Assembly: GCA_973895155.1 (NCBI GenBank)
Contig: OZ316892.1
Coordinates: 13,950,001-14,014,000 of the forward strand
From: Marsupella aquatica
Lineage: Eukaryota > Marchantiophyta
Direction: 5' to 3'
Length of the DNA: 64,000 bases
In this document: one piece after another, positions 1 to 13,200 of the stretch
How the letters are laid out: each line of letters begins with the position of its first letter
How positions within the stretch are numbered: the stretch's first letter is position 1
Made by a program: the position numbers and the translations under genes
Notes under the pieces: generated by a model
Told to the model about the DNA's origin: nothing
The model's database searches: none
What the model saw: the letters and a program-made list of their open reading frames with translations, nothing else

Positions 1-3000
1 AATACAGACCTAAGTTGGAAGGTTCTAATCGTGGGTCGATCCAAAACAGTACGGTTGCAGTAGCTTATCAGGCCAAGCTGACTGGAGACATCAACCCCAG
101 CGTTCGAAAGTAATCACATACCCTCTGCTGATGGATACGGATTGAGAGCAGGCTCAGACGCCAAAGCCAGCTCGAAGGTACCACTTACTGGAAATTCGAT
201 AAAAGGTACGGTGAACTGCTGGAATCCGAATGGTTTACGCACGCACACACATAAATCAACAAGGAAACCGTCGCCCACAGTGCTTCCAGTCATAATGTGC
301 TACAGAGGATTTCACGGACAAATTTTCTTCTCATTTTTCATATCTGGTTTACATCGGGCAGACCTGCGACTTTGTATTTCATATCAAGGGCTAGAATCTT
401 GAATCAGTTCAAACCATTCAATGTTCGTGGCATAATTTGGTCCCAGTGCACGTACTTCTTCTTGTTTTCATTCAACTGTTTTTTCACAATGACAGGAGTG
501 GCTTTACTGCCGCCTTGTCTCCTTGCAACTTCCGGGGATCCCTGGACTTAAAAAATGATTCACTCAGATTATTTCAAAGCATTCAAAAAGGGGTGTAATC
601 ATGTACCAAAATCATGGTGTCGATGGTCTCCAGCCTGAAAACAGCTTACACAAATGGCACTGCATCCAACAAAACGAAGGTTCTTGTTATTATAAGCGTG
701 AAGTCAGCAATTCCTTTGATGCCGCAAATCATTTCAGGAGAAAGGCAACCCTTCCGGTTAGTGTCAATCATAGTGAGCATGAGGGCACAGGACACGCTAT
801 CTATGAATGCCGTTAAGTAACCCCTTTGGCCTATCTGGCTAGACCTATCCCAGCAGACTCGTAGCAAAGCTAAGCAAAACATGGCAGGAGTTTCTGCCAA
901 ATATTACCTCCACCAAAAACACTCCAAAAGATAAAACATTAGCACCTCACTGTCCTTTGATGTCGGACTTTGACCCTGGGAAGAATTAGGACACGCTACA
1001 GGAAAGGAGCCTCGAATAAATTGCTCTCTTCGTCCTCATGAACCAGCAGCCAATTTTGGCATAGATCCGCAACAAAGACTTCTGGCATGGGGATCAAATG
1101 ATGACGAAGGGAAAAGAAATGCCTGGATTCTTCTTTCCAAAGAACTCTTGAATGGAGATTTCCCCACGACAATGCATCTTATCTTCATCCCATCTTCAAG
1201 AAAGCAACGAAAGACCTTTCCTCTCCAAAATAAAGGGAAAAGGAAAGGCCCCTCAAGACCAGGATCTATCTTACGATACTCAGCAAGAAATTGAATGAAC
1301 TGCCACAGGAGGACGACGTCAAAGGTCTGAGAAGAGTAAGTCACAATGGACCACTTCACAACAGATCGGTCTAGCAGAGCAACCACTCGAGGCGGATTCT
1401 TCAATTTACTTCTTTAATGACTTCAGAAACGTCTTGAGCCGAGGAAAAATTGTCCGGAGATACGAGTCCCACAAGAGCTACAGATTGTAATTAAGGTTTC
1501 GTACCAAGCCGCGCTAGGACTGTTTGCACTAAGTAAGGGATGTCGTTCTTGGGGAAATCTCAACCACAAGGAAAATATCCTCGGGACCCTCATTTGAGAG
1601 TCAACAGCTACCCCTGTTTCAAAAGCCTTCTATATGCGAACAATATTGGGCATGATGCTTTACTTCAGACAAGCGCGAGGGTTTAAGAGCTCAGAGAATC
1701 TACGTCCGGTGCACACCCAATTCAAAAACACTTGGCAAAAGTTTTGAATAATTGGAGTAAATAAATGATCGAATTAACAGTCCATCGATCCCACATTAGA
1801 AGTGGAACAGAGTGTACGAAAGAAGCAGTTCCCCACAAAAGTGGAGGGTTGCCACTCCGTTGGTTAGAGTCTTAAGATACGAACGGTGACAGATCGAACC
1901 TGATGCTCCAGCCGTGTTTACTCACCAGACTGGTTTCAGGAACGTCAGCTTTATGGTTTGAAGCCACATCCCTGGTCTCTAGACTTCAAGTCAAATGCTA
2001 TAGCAGACGTCCAACAAGTCATAGCACACGGCTATATCTACTGGAAATAGGGGGGAAGGAGACTACTGTAATGAAACTTAGGCATTGCAATTTGGAGGTA
2101 TCGGAACTGTAAACAGACTCGACGAAAACATGTAAAAAGCATTCATCTGAAAGGCAGTGGTGAGGCTAATTATTAGTCAATTGCTCTTGAGATGATAGTT
2201 CTCCCTCGAAAGTGCGAATGGAAGGGCCTCGAGTATGGACAATGCCACTACCAGAAGTGACGTCCTTAGCAAAATCGCATCCATTCGAACCAAGGTCTTG
2301 AAGCTACGGTAGCGACCAGATGGTGTGTACGAAGTCTTGCAATTTCCATGCAACAGGAAGACGGGGAGCCTCCTGCCCGTGCACGCTTCTGTCGTAAAGA
2401 GGATTTAAGAGAAAGCTTCGAACAAGAGCACATAAAAGCATTGTCAATCTAACTAGTAGTTCAGCCAACGTGCCACCGCTAGCAACCGCTCCAATTATGG
2501 AAAAAAAATCGAAGCAAAAGTTACGGCTTGAAAAAAATCCGTAGTCGCAAAACTCTGTCCTCCCAAAACTCTTCACAGCTGCAAATAAGAAGGGAGGAGC
2601 TAAAGGGATGCTTTCAGATGGGACAAATAAGCGAGTGCAAATATAATTTACTGAATGCCAAGGGAATGTGCGTTCTCGAACAAACTCGCTCTGACGAGGA
2701 AACATATTTCGGAAAAAGCTACCGCAGTGGAGCCATCGACAACGAAATTTCCAAAAGGCCAAAAATTAGGCCGGAAGATTTGACAATTGTCCTCAAATCC
2801 GAGTTTTGACTTGCGTCCCTACCTGGAATCGTTTACTTGACAAGTACAGCATCGGTACGCGACCGTAGTTTTGGTCCAAACTGTGGTGCACTGAGCCTGG
2901 CCGTTGCATTGAAGTTGCTCTAAGTACGCATCAAAGAACTCTCCTCCGCTAATTCGGAGCTCTATCTCCGCCAGCCCTCGCTGCGCCGCCTCTAACGTGT

Positions 3001-3090
3001 GCCACATGACCTGCTCCATCCTCCTCCCCTTCTTGACACGGTGGTAGTAAAGGCAAAAACCTCCTCTTTCAAACGTTCGTCCCTCCCGCC
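1..3090. other. Gene-free stretch, no recognised feature
   Basis: No open frame here resembles a protein family I know. The longest frames (minus 1036-1404, minus 2304-2762, plus 2528-2809) lack family motifs and a convincing exon context. A tRNA-like relic around 1846-1910 is discussed among the rejected items. The sequence may hold distal regulatory DNA or decayed repeats, but nothing supports a specific call. Confidence 0.5.
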
Positions 3091-3091
3091 C

Positions 3092-3093
<2 letters not shown>

Positions 3094-3122
<29 letters not shown>
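3094..3122. repeat. (CA)n microsatellite
   Basis: An uninterrupted CA dinucleotide run of about 14 units follows a C-rich tract. It lies in an intergenic stretch. Apparent minus-strand reading frames across it are artefacts of the repeat. Confidence 0.95.
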
Positions 3123-3125
<3 letters not shown>

Positions 3126-3589
3126 AACCTCCCCGACAACGTCAGGCAATCAACGAACAAACCAATCCATCGCACAATCCCACAGCGCGAACAGGCCCCC
3201 AATTCCTTTCTCCAATTCTCTGAGCCTTCCCTCGTCCTCCGTCCCAGCCATCGAGGATCAATCTGTCCACGCGTAACCCGAACGAAATATACAGAATAAA
3301 CATCTGCTGCCGCACCAGAGCGATCCTAAAGATGCGCTCCCCCCTCTCCCCCCTCTCCCTCCTTTCTCTCTCTCGGGCCGTGGTCGGTCGTCTTATCTGA
3401 TCTCCACTGCAAACTGGACACGGCGAAAGAGTAATAAAAAATGCCCTCGCCTGCTCCTCCTCCTGCCGCCGAAGTCCCGGGTTTCTCTTGCACTACCAGT
3501 TGCCACCGTCCACTTCCTCTTTGAATCACACACCACACTGCTCCTCCGGACTCCGGTCCTCCCCTCAGACCGACCACCTCCGTTCCGCG

Positions 3590-3680
3590 CTGCCCTGCGC
3601 TGCCCCTGTCCCTGCTCTGCCCTGCCCTGCCCTGCTGTAGTGTAGTAGTGTAGTAGTGTCGTAGTAGTGTAGTATCGTCG
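3590..3680. repeat. Low-complexity CTGCC and GTAGTAGT tracts
   Basis: Short head-to-tail copies of CTGCC are followed directly by GTAGT units. This is simple-sequence DNA. It explains the long minus-strand frames at 3326-3824, which have no protein-family character. Confidence 0.75.
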
Positions 3681-3836
3681 AGGTCCAGCGGGCAGCGGTG
3701 CTATTGAGACACCCAGATTCAGCGACAGGTCAGACGGATCGTACCCGAGCTTTTGTCGCGGAAGACTAGACCACGGTGCTACATGGATCGGGATCCTAGG
3801 GACTGTTATTGGGCTCGCTGCCATAATTAATTAATT

Positions 3837-4930
3837 AATCATTGAACGTTTCGTTTTAGATGGTGGACCTATTAGGGGGTCGCCAGATGGGATCCATTTT
3901 GCGCTACGGCGGGCGAGTGCCAGCACATATTTTTAGGGGGTCTCCAATTGGGCATCTCGACGCTTCATGTCCGTGGAAAAAACACTTGTCTTGAAAGTAC
4001 AGGGTTTTGGTATGTGATTATGAGTATGAGTGGGGGGACAAGCATTTTGTGTGTGTCACTTTTTTTCTGGGAAAAACTCCCTTTTGACCGCAGCTGGAGA
4101 CTAATCAAAGAAGATTGAGAAGCCCGATTAGGGCGTCTCAATCCTTGGAGTTGTGGAGAAAAAACAAGGCCCAGAACTAGCAGTTTTGGCCACAGTTCAG
4201 CAGTGTGCAGACACGGATTTTTGTGTCTGCCACTTTTTTCCCCGAATTTCGTCTTTGACCGCAACCGGAAACAACAAGGCGAAGGTTGAGACGCCCTATT
4301 ATAGATCCATTTCACTCTCCCACCAAATAGGGCCAGTAGATGTGTGGTTGAGTTTGACGGGTGTGCAGATTTTCTGAGTTCATTTTTGTTGGGTCCTGCA
4401 ACAGTCAGGGCTTAGTGGGGAGGACTAGCCAGCAGGAAATCATAAACTCCTGCGACACGAGTGTGAGCGCTAGGGTCTGGGAGGGCCTTCCACACATTTT
4501 TTGGCAACTAAACCAAGACTGCAATGAGGCTGCTTGCGCATCATATTAGAGTCCCCCTATTGGTAAATATCATTTTTTAATCTTACCAATAAATCACTAA
4601 CATAAGCTACTTTCCAGGACTAGGGTCTAGAGTGAAGCCTGTAAAGTGTAACTCCAAATGTGGACAATACTAGACTCTTAATCAGGACAAAGTGAGGGTG
4701 ATCAACCAAAGGGGATTGGAAAAATAAAAACAAGAGATAGCATAGAACACTTTCTTTTGCAATAATGATTTTTGTCTTTATCTCTATTTATATTCAAAGA
4801 ATGGGTCATCAGGCTATTAGAAAAGTGAAGCCAAGATGGACTATTGTGTTATTAGTCATTGAAAGTTTCTTTTTAGATGGTAGACCTATTGGTCATTGAG
4901 AGTTTCTTTTAGATGGTAGTCCTATTGGTA
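3837..4930 (+). repeat. Three copies of a ~37-bp repeat
   Basis: Related units beginning CATTGA(A/G) and continuing with GTTTC, TTTTAGATGGT and CCTATT occur at about 3838, 4856 and 4892. The last two are directly adjacent (period about 37 bp). The first sits next to an AATT tetranucleotide tract at 3825-3839. No coding content is seen. Confidence 0.6.
4045..4310. repeat. Diverged 171-bp tandem duplication
   Basis: Two diverged copies share the landmarks CACTTTTTT, TTGACCGCA and GAGACGCCCTA-like blocks. The TTGACCGCA block recurs at 4084 and 4255, a period of 171 bp or 57 codons. One minus-strand frame (3965-4315) stays open across both copies, so the predicted peptide repeats NRASQ, LRSK and HK motifs. 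I see no homology and treat it as duplicated non-coding DNA. Confidence 0.6.
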
Positions 4931-4934
4931 AACT

Positions 4935-7900
4935 CATTATTTTTAAATGGAGACTGAAGCCGGTATGGACCACGATGTTGGACACACTGCCCATCACTTG
5001 ATGATTTATGAGTCTTAAAATCATTCTTAGATACCAAACAAGGAAGACAGAGTTTTTGTAAACTGAGACACAGTAAAAACACAAGCCCAAATATTTCATG
5101 TTAGCATAATGAAATTTACCCTTCCTCACTCTATGATGGAAAACTCAACCAAAATGGCCTAAATTTCAATGTCCCTTTGATTGGAAGAGTAGCTCACTTC
5201 TCTAGCATATCCCCCAAACTAGAAAATATTGAATTTATGAGTATCAAGTTGTTAAATTAGATTCAAATTTTTTGGAAATGCGGTCCATGGGGGCTTCAAA
5301 GACTAACCTTGTGGTCCCATGGGGACTTAGAATTCTTTTGAATGTGTATGTGTTTGTTTTTGAAAGAAAATTCTATAAATGGTAGCAAAAAAGTTCACCC
5401 AAATCTATTTTTCCTTGGCTTCTTATGTCAAAAGAGAGCACCCGATCATGGTCACGCCTGGTTGAGCAAGTTTAATTGCTAATATGTTTTTCTTAAGTCT
5501 TGCAAAAATTGCAATAAAACAGTCTTCACTATTGGGGATAGGTCCAGTGTTTGTGAAACTTGGAAAAATTTTCCATTGTGCATGTTTTAGGAATATTCTA
5601 GGTAGTTGAATGGATGTATTGCATTTGGATGGTAGACACTAAAAACATTATGACATTCCACTGCAATTTTGGAACTAAAGAAATTTACTTTTCAGGCAAG
5701 GCATGCCCGGAACTGATTTCATGGCTTTCCCTTTGGTAGTAGTAAGTACCTTAGGAAAGGACTAAACCAGGCCCCTTGAGCATCTTCTGGACTTGATGGA
5801 CCACAACGATGGACTCAGGACTTGACAAGGCCCTTGGGACAATTGGCCATCAGAAATTCAGAAAATGCATTAACTCTGCAGCAGTAATTATCGGGTCCGC
5901 CTCCACTATACAGAGCATCATTTCTTGACTCGGTGCACCAAAAACCTGCAAAATCTTAACTATTGGATAATGAAATGAAATAGGTTTATCATAAATGAAT
6001 GTTAATGTTATTAGTATATTGGATGATGCAATGAAATAGGTTTGAGATGAAAATAATTTGGTGTGATCTCTTAAGTTCAAACTACCTACTGAAAACAATT
6101 AAGATTTTCTAGACATCTATGGGGACATCTACTAACCTCAATCTTGTATTATCGAAACAACTTTTAAGTACTTTGCCACTAAACATGTTCTAATTTACAA
6201 TACTCTTAGTAGTGGCAAGTCCTTTATTGTCATTTTGGAGTTGTGGACTGAAATACCGTAGGTCTTTTGAACTATGGTGCTATTTGAATGGATTTGAACT
6301 ACACTAGGTCTAGCTAGGCATGAAATATTTCCCATCAACATACCGTGGCACCTACATTATTTATCACAATTAGTGCAGGCAAAACTTATTGTGTAGTTTT
6401 AACAATTGTGCAACAATAAACTTGCTTGCCTGCAGTGGGCCCTTTTTGCTATCAAGTTCTCAAGAGAAGGGAAAAAAACAAAGTGTTCAGAAAGTATCAT
6501 GGTAAAGTTGTCAATGCTCACGTGCTCCTTGAATTTGATTTTAGGAGAAGGCTCCTCTACTTTTAGAAATCTGCAGGTCTTCTCACGAGCACGTTCATAT
6601 TTGACAAGTGCTTGCATGACGCAAATTATCCCCTACATGCCAAGAGAATGGATATTTTCAACTTGGGACAAAACTGATACAGTCTTCCTAGTCATTTCTA
6701 ATTGTCCAATTGTGTGAATCACACTTCTATCTAGAATAGGTCCATGGTCAAAGTTTGGTTTGATCAACATAACTCTCCTCCCATGCACCATTCCAGCTGA
6801 TGCTGCACTCTTTTCCACTTTAATGAGGGAAGCAGCCAATGCATGTGAGGCTGCCCATCCCGTCAAAATTCTACCAGAGTTCTTCTCCTCATTGTAAGTA
6901 TGGGCGATTATGCCCCACTTTTGGTGGGGAGGGGGGTCAGGGGGTGAGTATCACTATAGACAAGTGAAGCAATGGGCACTGTTACTTTTGGGGTGGGATG
7001 AGCATCAACAGTGTCTTGTAACAAAATGCTCCTGGCGAACGAGTTCAGGTTTTGTGACCTTTGCACCTGCAATGCACTCACAGTGTGGTGCACTACCACA
7101 AGGTTTTACCATTAAATAAAATTTTGTGTACCCATTGGAAAGCTAGAGTAGTTGGATCAGGTAGCCTCTCCGTAATCTGGAAGGGGAGCAATTAATTATT
7201 GGCCTTTTCAGTTTCCCTTCAAGGCTAGCTTATAATATTTTATTTGATGCCTTACCCACTAAGATGACAATGCGATAAGAAGACTGAAGCTGCAACGTCT
7301 TTTGATTTGATACCGTACTTAAGAAAGTTTGTGACTCATTTCCAGCATTGGAGCAAGTCCTTTGACAGTGGATAACACGTGATCTCCCTTTCTAGGGTGT
7401 CAATCGAGCCATTGTCAAAAGCCAGTTTTATCTCTCTGTTTTTACCATTGCACAGATTTTGTGCAGTAGATATGTATTTTGGACCCTGTCTCCCTGTTTG
7501 GCCTTTTTGTTGTCCTATGGCAGTATGATATAAATGATATGTTATTCGGACCGGTTGCATCTGGATGCTATCATTTTTTGACTGCAAATCTTCAATTTAA
7601 ATAGATTAACCCTTAAATGCATGGCCAACAGTGCAAGCAGACTCCAAGGAACGTGCTCAAGACACGCATACTCCACATATTAACTGAACCCAAGACTTCA
7701 GATGACCAAAGCAATGCTAACGATGGTTATGTTCAAATCCAAGTGAAGAATTTCATCATGTTTCTAGTTTCATTCTTTGTTTGTCAATTTAGAGAAGGAA
7801 TCACCATTCCTCATCATTGCATATTGCCATAAGGGGAAGTCAGAATTTGCAACATTAGTCCAAATTTGCCACATTTGATCTCACTTTTGGTCTCTAACGT

Positions 7901-8230
7901 CTCATGTCACCACTGTGATCAGTGAAGTGAAAGGAAAGTCATCATTCAATCAGCGAACTCAAGAAACCAATGATTGAATATGTGCAGCTGAAAAACAGGC
8001 CACGAGTGGCTGCTTATAGCAAACGACAATGGAAATGTACATAAAGCCCATCCCCAACTAAAAGATAATTTCAAACTCCTTAGATTGCTGATGTCAACTA
8101 TTCTGAGAATGTCAACTTGACGTGAGTACTGTCCACATCTGTTGTGAAAATGGTTTACCCTTCTAGAGCACAAAAAGGTTAACTTCAAGTTTTCATATGC
8201 TGCCAACTACTACTCACTAACATGCAAAGG
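4935..8230. other. Gene-free AT-rich stretch
   Basis: No frame resembles a known protein and no exon-like series of open frames with splice sites was found on either strand. Confidence 0.5.
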
Positions 8231-8444
8231 ATGTTTGCATGGACAATCAGGGCTTCACATTTAAGGATGATGGCTTCTGGCCATAAGCAAATTGCCACAG
8301 CTTTTTCACAGGGTTATGTAAAAGTTTTTTTTTAATAATCTCTGCAGAGACTTCTGGTCATGGTATATGACCAATCTTTAAAAAAATAAAATTATATTGG
8401 TAGTCCATAACTCTTTCTGTCCGTAACCTTAACTACTTTTTTTG

Positions 8445-8480
8445 CGGCGGCGGCGGTGGGGGGCGGGGGGGGGGGGGGGG
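8445..8480. repeat. GCG repeat and G16 homopolymer
   Basis: A short GCG array runs into GGGGC and then sixteen consecutive G. It belongs to the insertion nested in the dispersed repeat. The exact G count is a likely sequencing weak point. Confidence 0.9.
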
Positions 8481-8647
8481 CATGGAGGCCGTCAATAACA
8501 CCTGAGGGGATTAAAGCCTCCCGAGAAGGAAACTAACGGGCCCAACACCCGGGAGCCAAACAGCCCGGCAACGAAGCAAAAACCTAATCCTGCCACAAGA
8601 CCCGGTGATAACTTCATCATAGCGTCACCCTGGAACTTGTTGAATCT

Positions 8648-8650
<3 letters not shown>

Positions 8651-8694
<44 letters not shown>
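8651..8694. repeat. (CT)22 microsatellite
   Basis: A perfect CT dinucleotide run of 44 nt lies inside the insertion nested in the dispersed repeat. It reads as RE repeats on the minus strand and creates a spurious frame at 8492-9013. Confidence 0.95.
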
Positions 8695-8698
<4 letters not shown>

Positions 8699-8789
8699 AC
8701 AATCTGTCTGTCCTACCCACCATGCACCTTGTTCTTCTAAGTTAAGGTCCATCAAATATTGAGGTTTGGGACCTCCTATTGGACTAGTA

Positions 8790-10242
8790 ATAAGGAAGAT
8801 AGAGGATAAGTATAAAGAAGGGCCCAATTGATCTAAAACAAACAATTGAGATTCGCTCAAGGCAGCTGAACAAACAAACCTAGGTAATTCATACACAATT
8901 ATAGTAAACATAAAAACTATGTGGAAGACCTTTAAAGATAATACTGAACTAAAGACATATAGCCTGTTGGTAGTGGCCTGTGACTCATGCATTGAAGGAG
9001 ATGTTGGGTTCAAAGTTGGTCATGAAGGATGAAGATGTTGGTACGGAATATATTTTAGGTCATCTCAGCTTTCATGCTCAATGTCATGCTCAGTCTTGAA
9101 CCAGAATTCTTGCCAATAACTTCACTTGCAGAACTGGGCAGCAAGGACAAGAGAAGTTGTTACATTGGGGAGTGATCCTACAAGCCAAAAACCTGAGCAT
9201 GAGCTAGAGACATAAAAATAAGATTGCTTATACAAAACAGTGCATTGTGCTATTCTACATTATGTTGTTTTGTCAGTCAATCTTAATGTCCTTTAGGAGA
9301 GACAAGTTCTCACTTCTGCCTTATCACATATGCTATGTAGTCAGACCTAAGCATGTAGCCCCTTGAGCCTCACATCCAAAACTTATGCCTGATCACATAT
9401 GCTATTTTGGTTCGGGCACTATGACCATGACACCCTCTGTTTCCATAAGTCTCCCAGTTATTGTTCCCGCGGACAGACAGGAGGACAGAAGGAACGTACT
9501 ATTGTTGCTCTAGAGCCCTCAGTAGCCTGTTGGTTTTTTTTTATGTGAAAAGGTCTTTGGTCCATTAGTCCATTGGTGTAGTTAGGTCACAGCCAATAGT
9601 CCATTACGGAGTCTCAAATCTCTCCTTTCTGCCTCTGGTAGCAGTCAAGGACAAATTCCCGAAAAAAGTGGGGGACACAAAAATGCATGTGAGGACACTC
9701 CTGGCCAGTGATCAAAACTGGTACCGGGCCAATTTTTTTTCCGCAAACCTCTACCTTTGAGACCCTTATTGGAGCACCAACTTCAAGAAGCTAGGGAGTT
9801 TTGCTGGTTTAATGTGTGGAGTGAATGTCCTTCCTTTGCAATCTTGTGTTTTCTTTTTTCTTTGTGGCACTGAGTTTTTTCATCCACAAGAGATTGGTTT
9901 GGCACTTGGCCCAACCCCACACACCCACACCCACACCCATCGAGAGGGGGAGGGGGGGGGCTTTCATGTGTTTGATGAGGAATGCCAAGAGGTAGATGCT
10001 GTGTACCGTTGCACACATGTAAAGCTTTCCATCCAGTTCGTTACACGCTGTGCCTTCATCTGGTGAGGCTGGAGTACGGTGGTGTACTTCATGAATCATG
10101 ATTTACCAAACTCTCTACGAGATAATTATGCAATCTGCCCACGATTTGCTGCCTCGAGCTAGTGCAATGTCCACTTGTCCAGCTTGCTAGCATCGTCAGT
10201 GATCCTACAGAGTGTTTTTCAAGGCTGACAGGTGTGGTCAAG
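8790..10242. other. 5' flank of the GEN1-like gene
   Basis: No gene is recognised. The 3' end of this stretch should hold the promoter and 5' leader of the downstream resolvase gene, but no TATA box or transcription start can be chosen with confidence. A short (CACACC) tract occurs near 9918 and a G run at about 9947-9960. Confidence 0.45.
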
Positions 10243-13200
10243 ATGGGCGTGGGAGCTGGTCTCTGGGAGCACTTGAGTGCCGTGAAAACGGAAGAGAGCT
10301 TGAGCTTGCTTAGGGATAAGAGATTGGCCATTGATCTGTCGTACTGGCTCGTGCAACAGCAGCAAGCTTTGAAGGGCAAGCGCGTTCTGAAACCACATTT
10401 GAGGCTCACTTTCTTCCGAGTAATTAATCTCGTAGCAAGGGTAAACCTCTCCACCCACTGATGAACAGTAGTCAACACGAGTGTGCCTCTTGTGTCAGTC
10501 GCATTCATTCTTTGAAAGTGTGGCGGGCACTGTAGGCATCATTATTTTAGATTTGTATTGGAAGGTTCAGAGCACTGGGTTTTCCATCGCTGAACTGATA
10601 GGTTGCTTTGAGCTTTTGAAGATCTTCGTACTCAACAATTGAGTTTCTTTTCCATGATGCCAAGAGAGGGAATGAATAACCTCCCTGCCCCTTTTCAGAA
10701 TATTCGTTCTTCTTTTGATGAAAATCTGCAGTGAACGAAAGAATATATCAGTGAAGTGACTGAATGAATGCCATGCCGTTCAAGGTCAAGCCAGCCTCTC
10801 TCTTTCGCGGATCCGTTTACTTGTGACGTCAGCATTCCATCCTACTCAAATATAATAGTATTTGTGGGTTACCTCGCTACTGTGGTGGGTCAAAAATGAT
10901 GCTTGCCACCCACCCCGAGATGCGAATGATCTTTGTCACACTTCGCCGTATCTAGAAGTACAGTACAGGGCAAGAACACGGACTTCATGTGATCTATCAC
11001 ATTTGCTCTTTTCCTCCCCCTTTCTCTGAATGATCCAGGCACGGACTGCTGCGGCCATCCATCCCTCCTTTTCTGTGGCTGTCGAAGTATTAATTTCGCA
11101 AGAGGTTGCCAGGACTCCGGGAACTAGGTGCGTGCTCTGGAGGACCTGTGGCAACCAAGCATTTTTAAAGAATCCCTCGTGCATGCCGCTCTGGTTCTAT
11201 TTTCTTTCCCTTGAAAAATTCAGCTTTTTAACAAAAGAAGAATCAGCATACAGAGAGGGTGGTAGCGCACGAGGGACAAGGCGGGAGAGTGCCGTATCAG
11301 CGTGTGTTGTGAGTGGTTAAGTCACCAGGGCTGAACGTACAGTGCAGTATTGTACGCGTTACTCGATCAACGGAAGCTACTATCCAAATTAAGCACAGAC
11401 AGAAGTCCTCAGGACGGTCTCCCGAATGCCTGTTGGAGCGTCAAACCCGACTCGAACAAAGCAAGGATCACAAACTACATAAGTTATAATTATTGTTGTA
11501 ACGAAATTAACGTTCTCGTCGTCTGTCGCATGCAAAGTGCTACCCTCCTTTCAAATTTTCGACATCTTCGACTGCAGACTGATCATTTTGCAAAGGCAGA
11601 TTCATGTCTCCTCTTAGTTTTGAGGGTTCGTTGGCTGCACATCCGTCGTGATGCCGTGAATTAATTTCTTCCCTTTCCTTGAGACCCCAAGTCCAGATAT
11701 TGCACTACGGAAAGTACAAGCAATGAATTGGAATCTTATCCTAGAATCTTCATTCTTTATGATGGAATTTCATGCAGTGCTTGCATCAGTGCTATTCGTT
11801 CAATAACTCACTCAATTTCTTCATACTCATTCAGCTAATTACTCCATGAATGGACATTTTGGATATATACAACAAAGTCAAATTTCGAGGGAGAAAATAA
11901 TATCTCCTTAATTAAGATGGGTGATGTTGAAAATTAGGCTTTCGGTTATTCGATCAAGATCCGTTCCTCTTTACTCAAAAACTCCCGCTCTGTCTGCTTG
12001 CATCGAATCCTTTCTTAAAGCACTCCAGCTCTGTTTGCTTGCGTCGAATCCTTTTATACTGCGCTGTTCGTGTTCGATATCATCAGCTGCCTGGGTCACA
12101 AAATGAGTCGATGTTGTATCCAGCGCGTCAGATTGTATCGGTACCCTGGTGGCAGTTGCACGGTGCTACTCAAAATATAGAACTTAGGCATTATGATCAA
12201 GATACCTTGCATTCTCTAACGTCTGCAGAGCTGCAGGGATATTCTCCTCCCTTAACTGGTTTCTATCGTGGAGTTGATTCCAGAGCTTGGCAGCCCTAGA
12301 TCTTTTGACCATTTGACTTCGTTTGAAGTTGTTTCTAGCCTTTAAGTCTTCGGAGAAATTAGCTATGAAGCCCTTGATTTGAAGGAAAAATGGCTTGCTG
12401 AACTTGTCTTCACAGCTTATTACTGAAAATGCTGCATCTAGTTTTTCTCTGAAAGAAAATTTCCATGTTTTTCCAAACTAGCTATTTATTCTTACTTCTA
12501 AGTTATGTGAAAGCGTGCACATACGGGGCAACCCAGACATTTCACGGCAAAATGCTCAGTTTTCTTTTTCCATCTTCAAGAGTTTAGAACTTTCGATTTG
12601 ATATAAACTTAAACAAGGTTGATTGGAGACGGGTACGATTTTTCTAGGACGAGACAGATCTTATTTTCTTAGACTCTAAAGCAAGCGTTTATTTTTGTCC
12701 AAATATTAATATTTTTCTTCCAGTGGCTTACATTTTCTGACCACCAACAATTTGAGAAGAAACTAACATACCGATTTGTGAACGTGAGGACAGGTGGGAG
12801 CAAAACCTTTGTTTGTGGTGGATGGGGAACCTCCAGCCTTGAAGAAGGTAGTTCAGGACAAACGAATCAGACAATCTTCCCAGACATGGGCACACTTAGA
12901 ATGGGAATGCGAGAATTCAAGCCAAAGTAGCTTCAAAGACAAAGTTGAGGAGTGTGTGGTAATCTCTACCATCTCTGAGTCTGTAGATAGACGAAATGAA
13001 GGTTTCCTCCAATAAAACAACTGTCGTGCTAGGGTACAAGTGTTAAGCTTCACATGTGAATGACACCTTGACATTTGCGAGCACTTGTAGGAGGGGTACT
13101 AATGAACCGATGAATTGATAGTATACTGTGGTGGATTACTGATATTTCCTAGAATGGCCCACTCCTTTTAGGAATTGTAATTCTCCACAGAAACGGGTTT

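Larger units (their letters stand above)
8236..8785 (-). repeat. Dispersed repeat, copy A, interrupted by an insertion
   Basis: The segments 8236-8440 and about 8735-8785 together form the reverse complement of 20,978-21,215. They share blocks such as TTTACATAACCCTGTGAAAA, AAGATTGGTC, GTTAAGG and the start of the AACCTCAA block. About 295 bp of GC-rich sequence (8441-8734) separates the two segments in this copy only. On the minus strand the insert ends in an A7 run beside GTAGTTAAG, so it looks like a nested insertion, possibly retroposed. Confidence 0.65.

Noticed and set aside
1036-1404. 122-residue minus-strand frame near the window start
   Set aside because: No recognisable motif and no splice context; the opposite strand is equally open, as expected by chance in this composition.
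1846-1910. tRNA-like segment (GTTGGTTAGAG A-box-like, GATCGAACCTG B-box-like)
   Set aside because: A D arm and a short T arm can be drawn, but no anticodon stem or matching acceptor stem forms. At best a tRNA or SINE relic.
3326-3824. Long overlapping minus-strand frames
   Set aside because: They are produced by simple repeats (CTGCC, GTAGT, CT-rich); the peptides are low-complexity.
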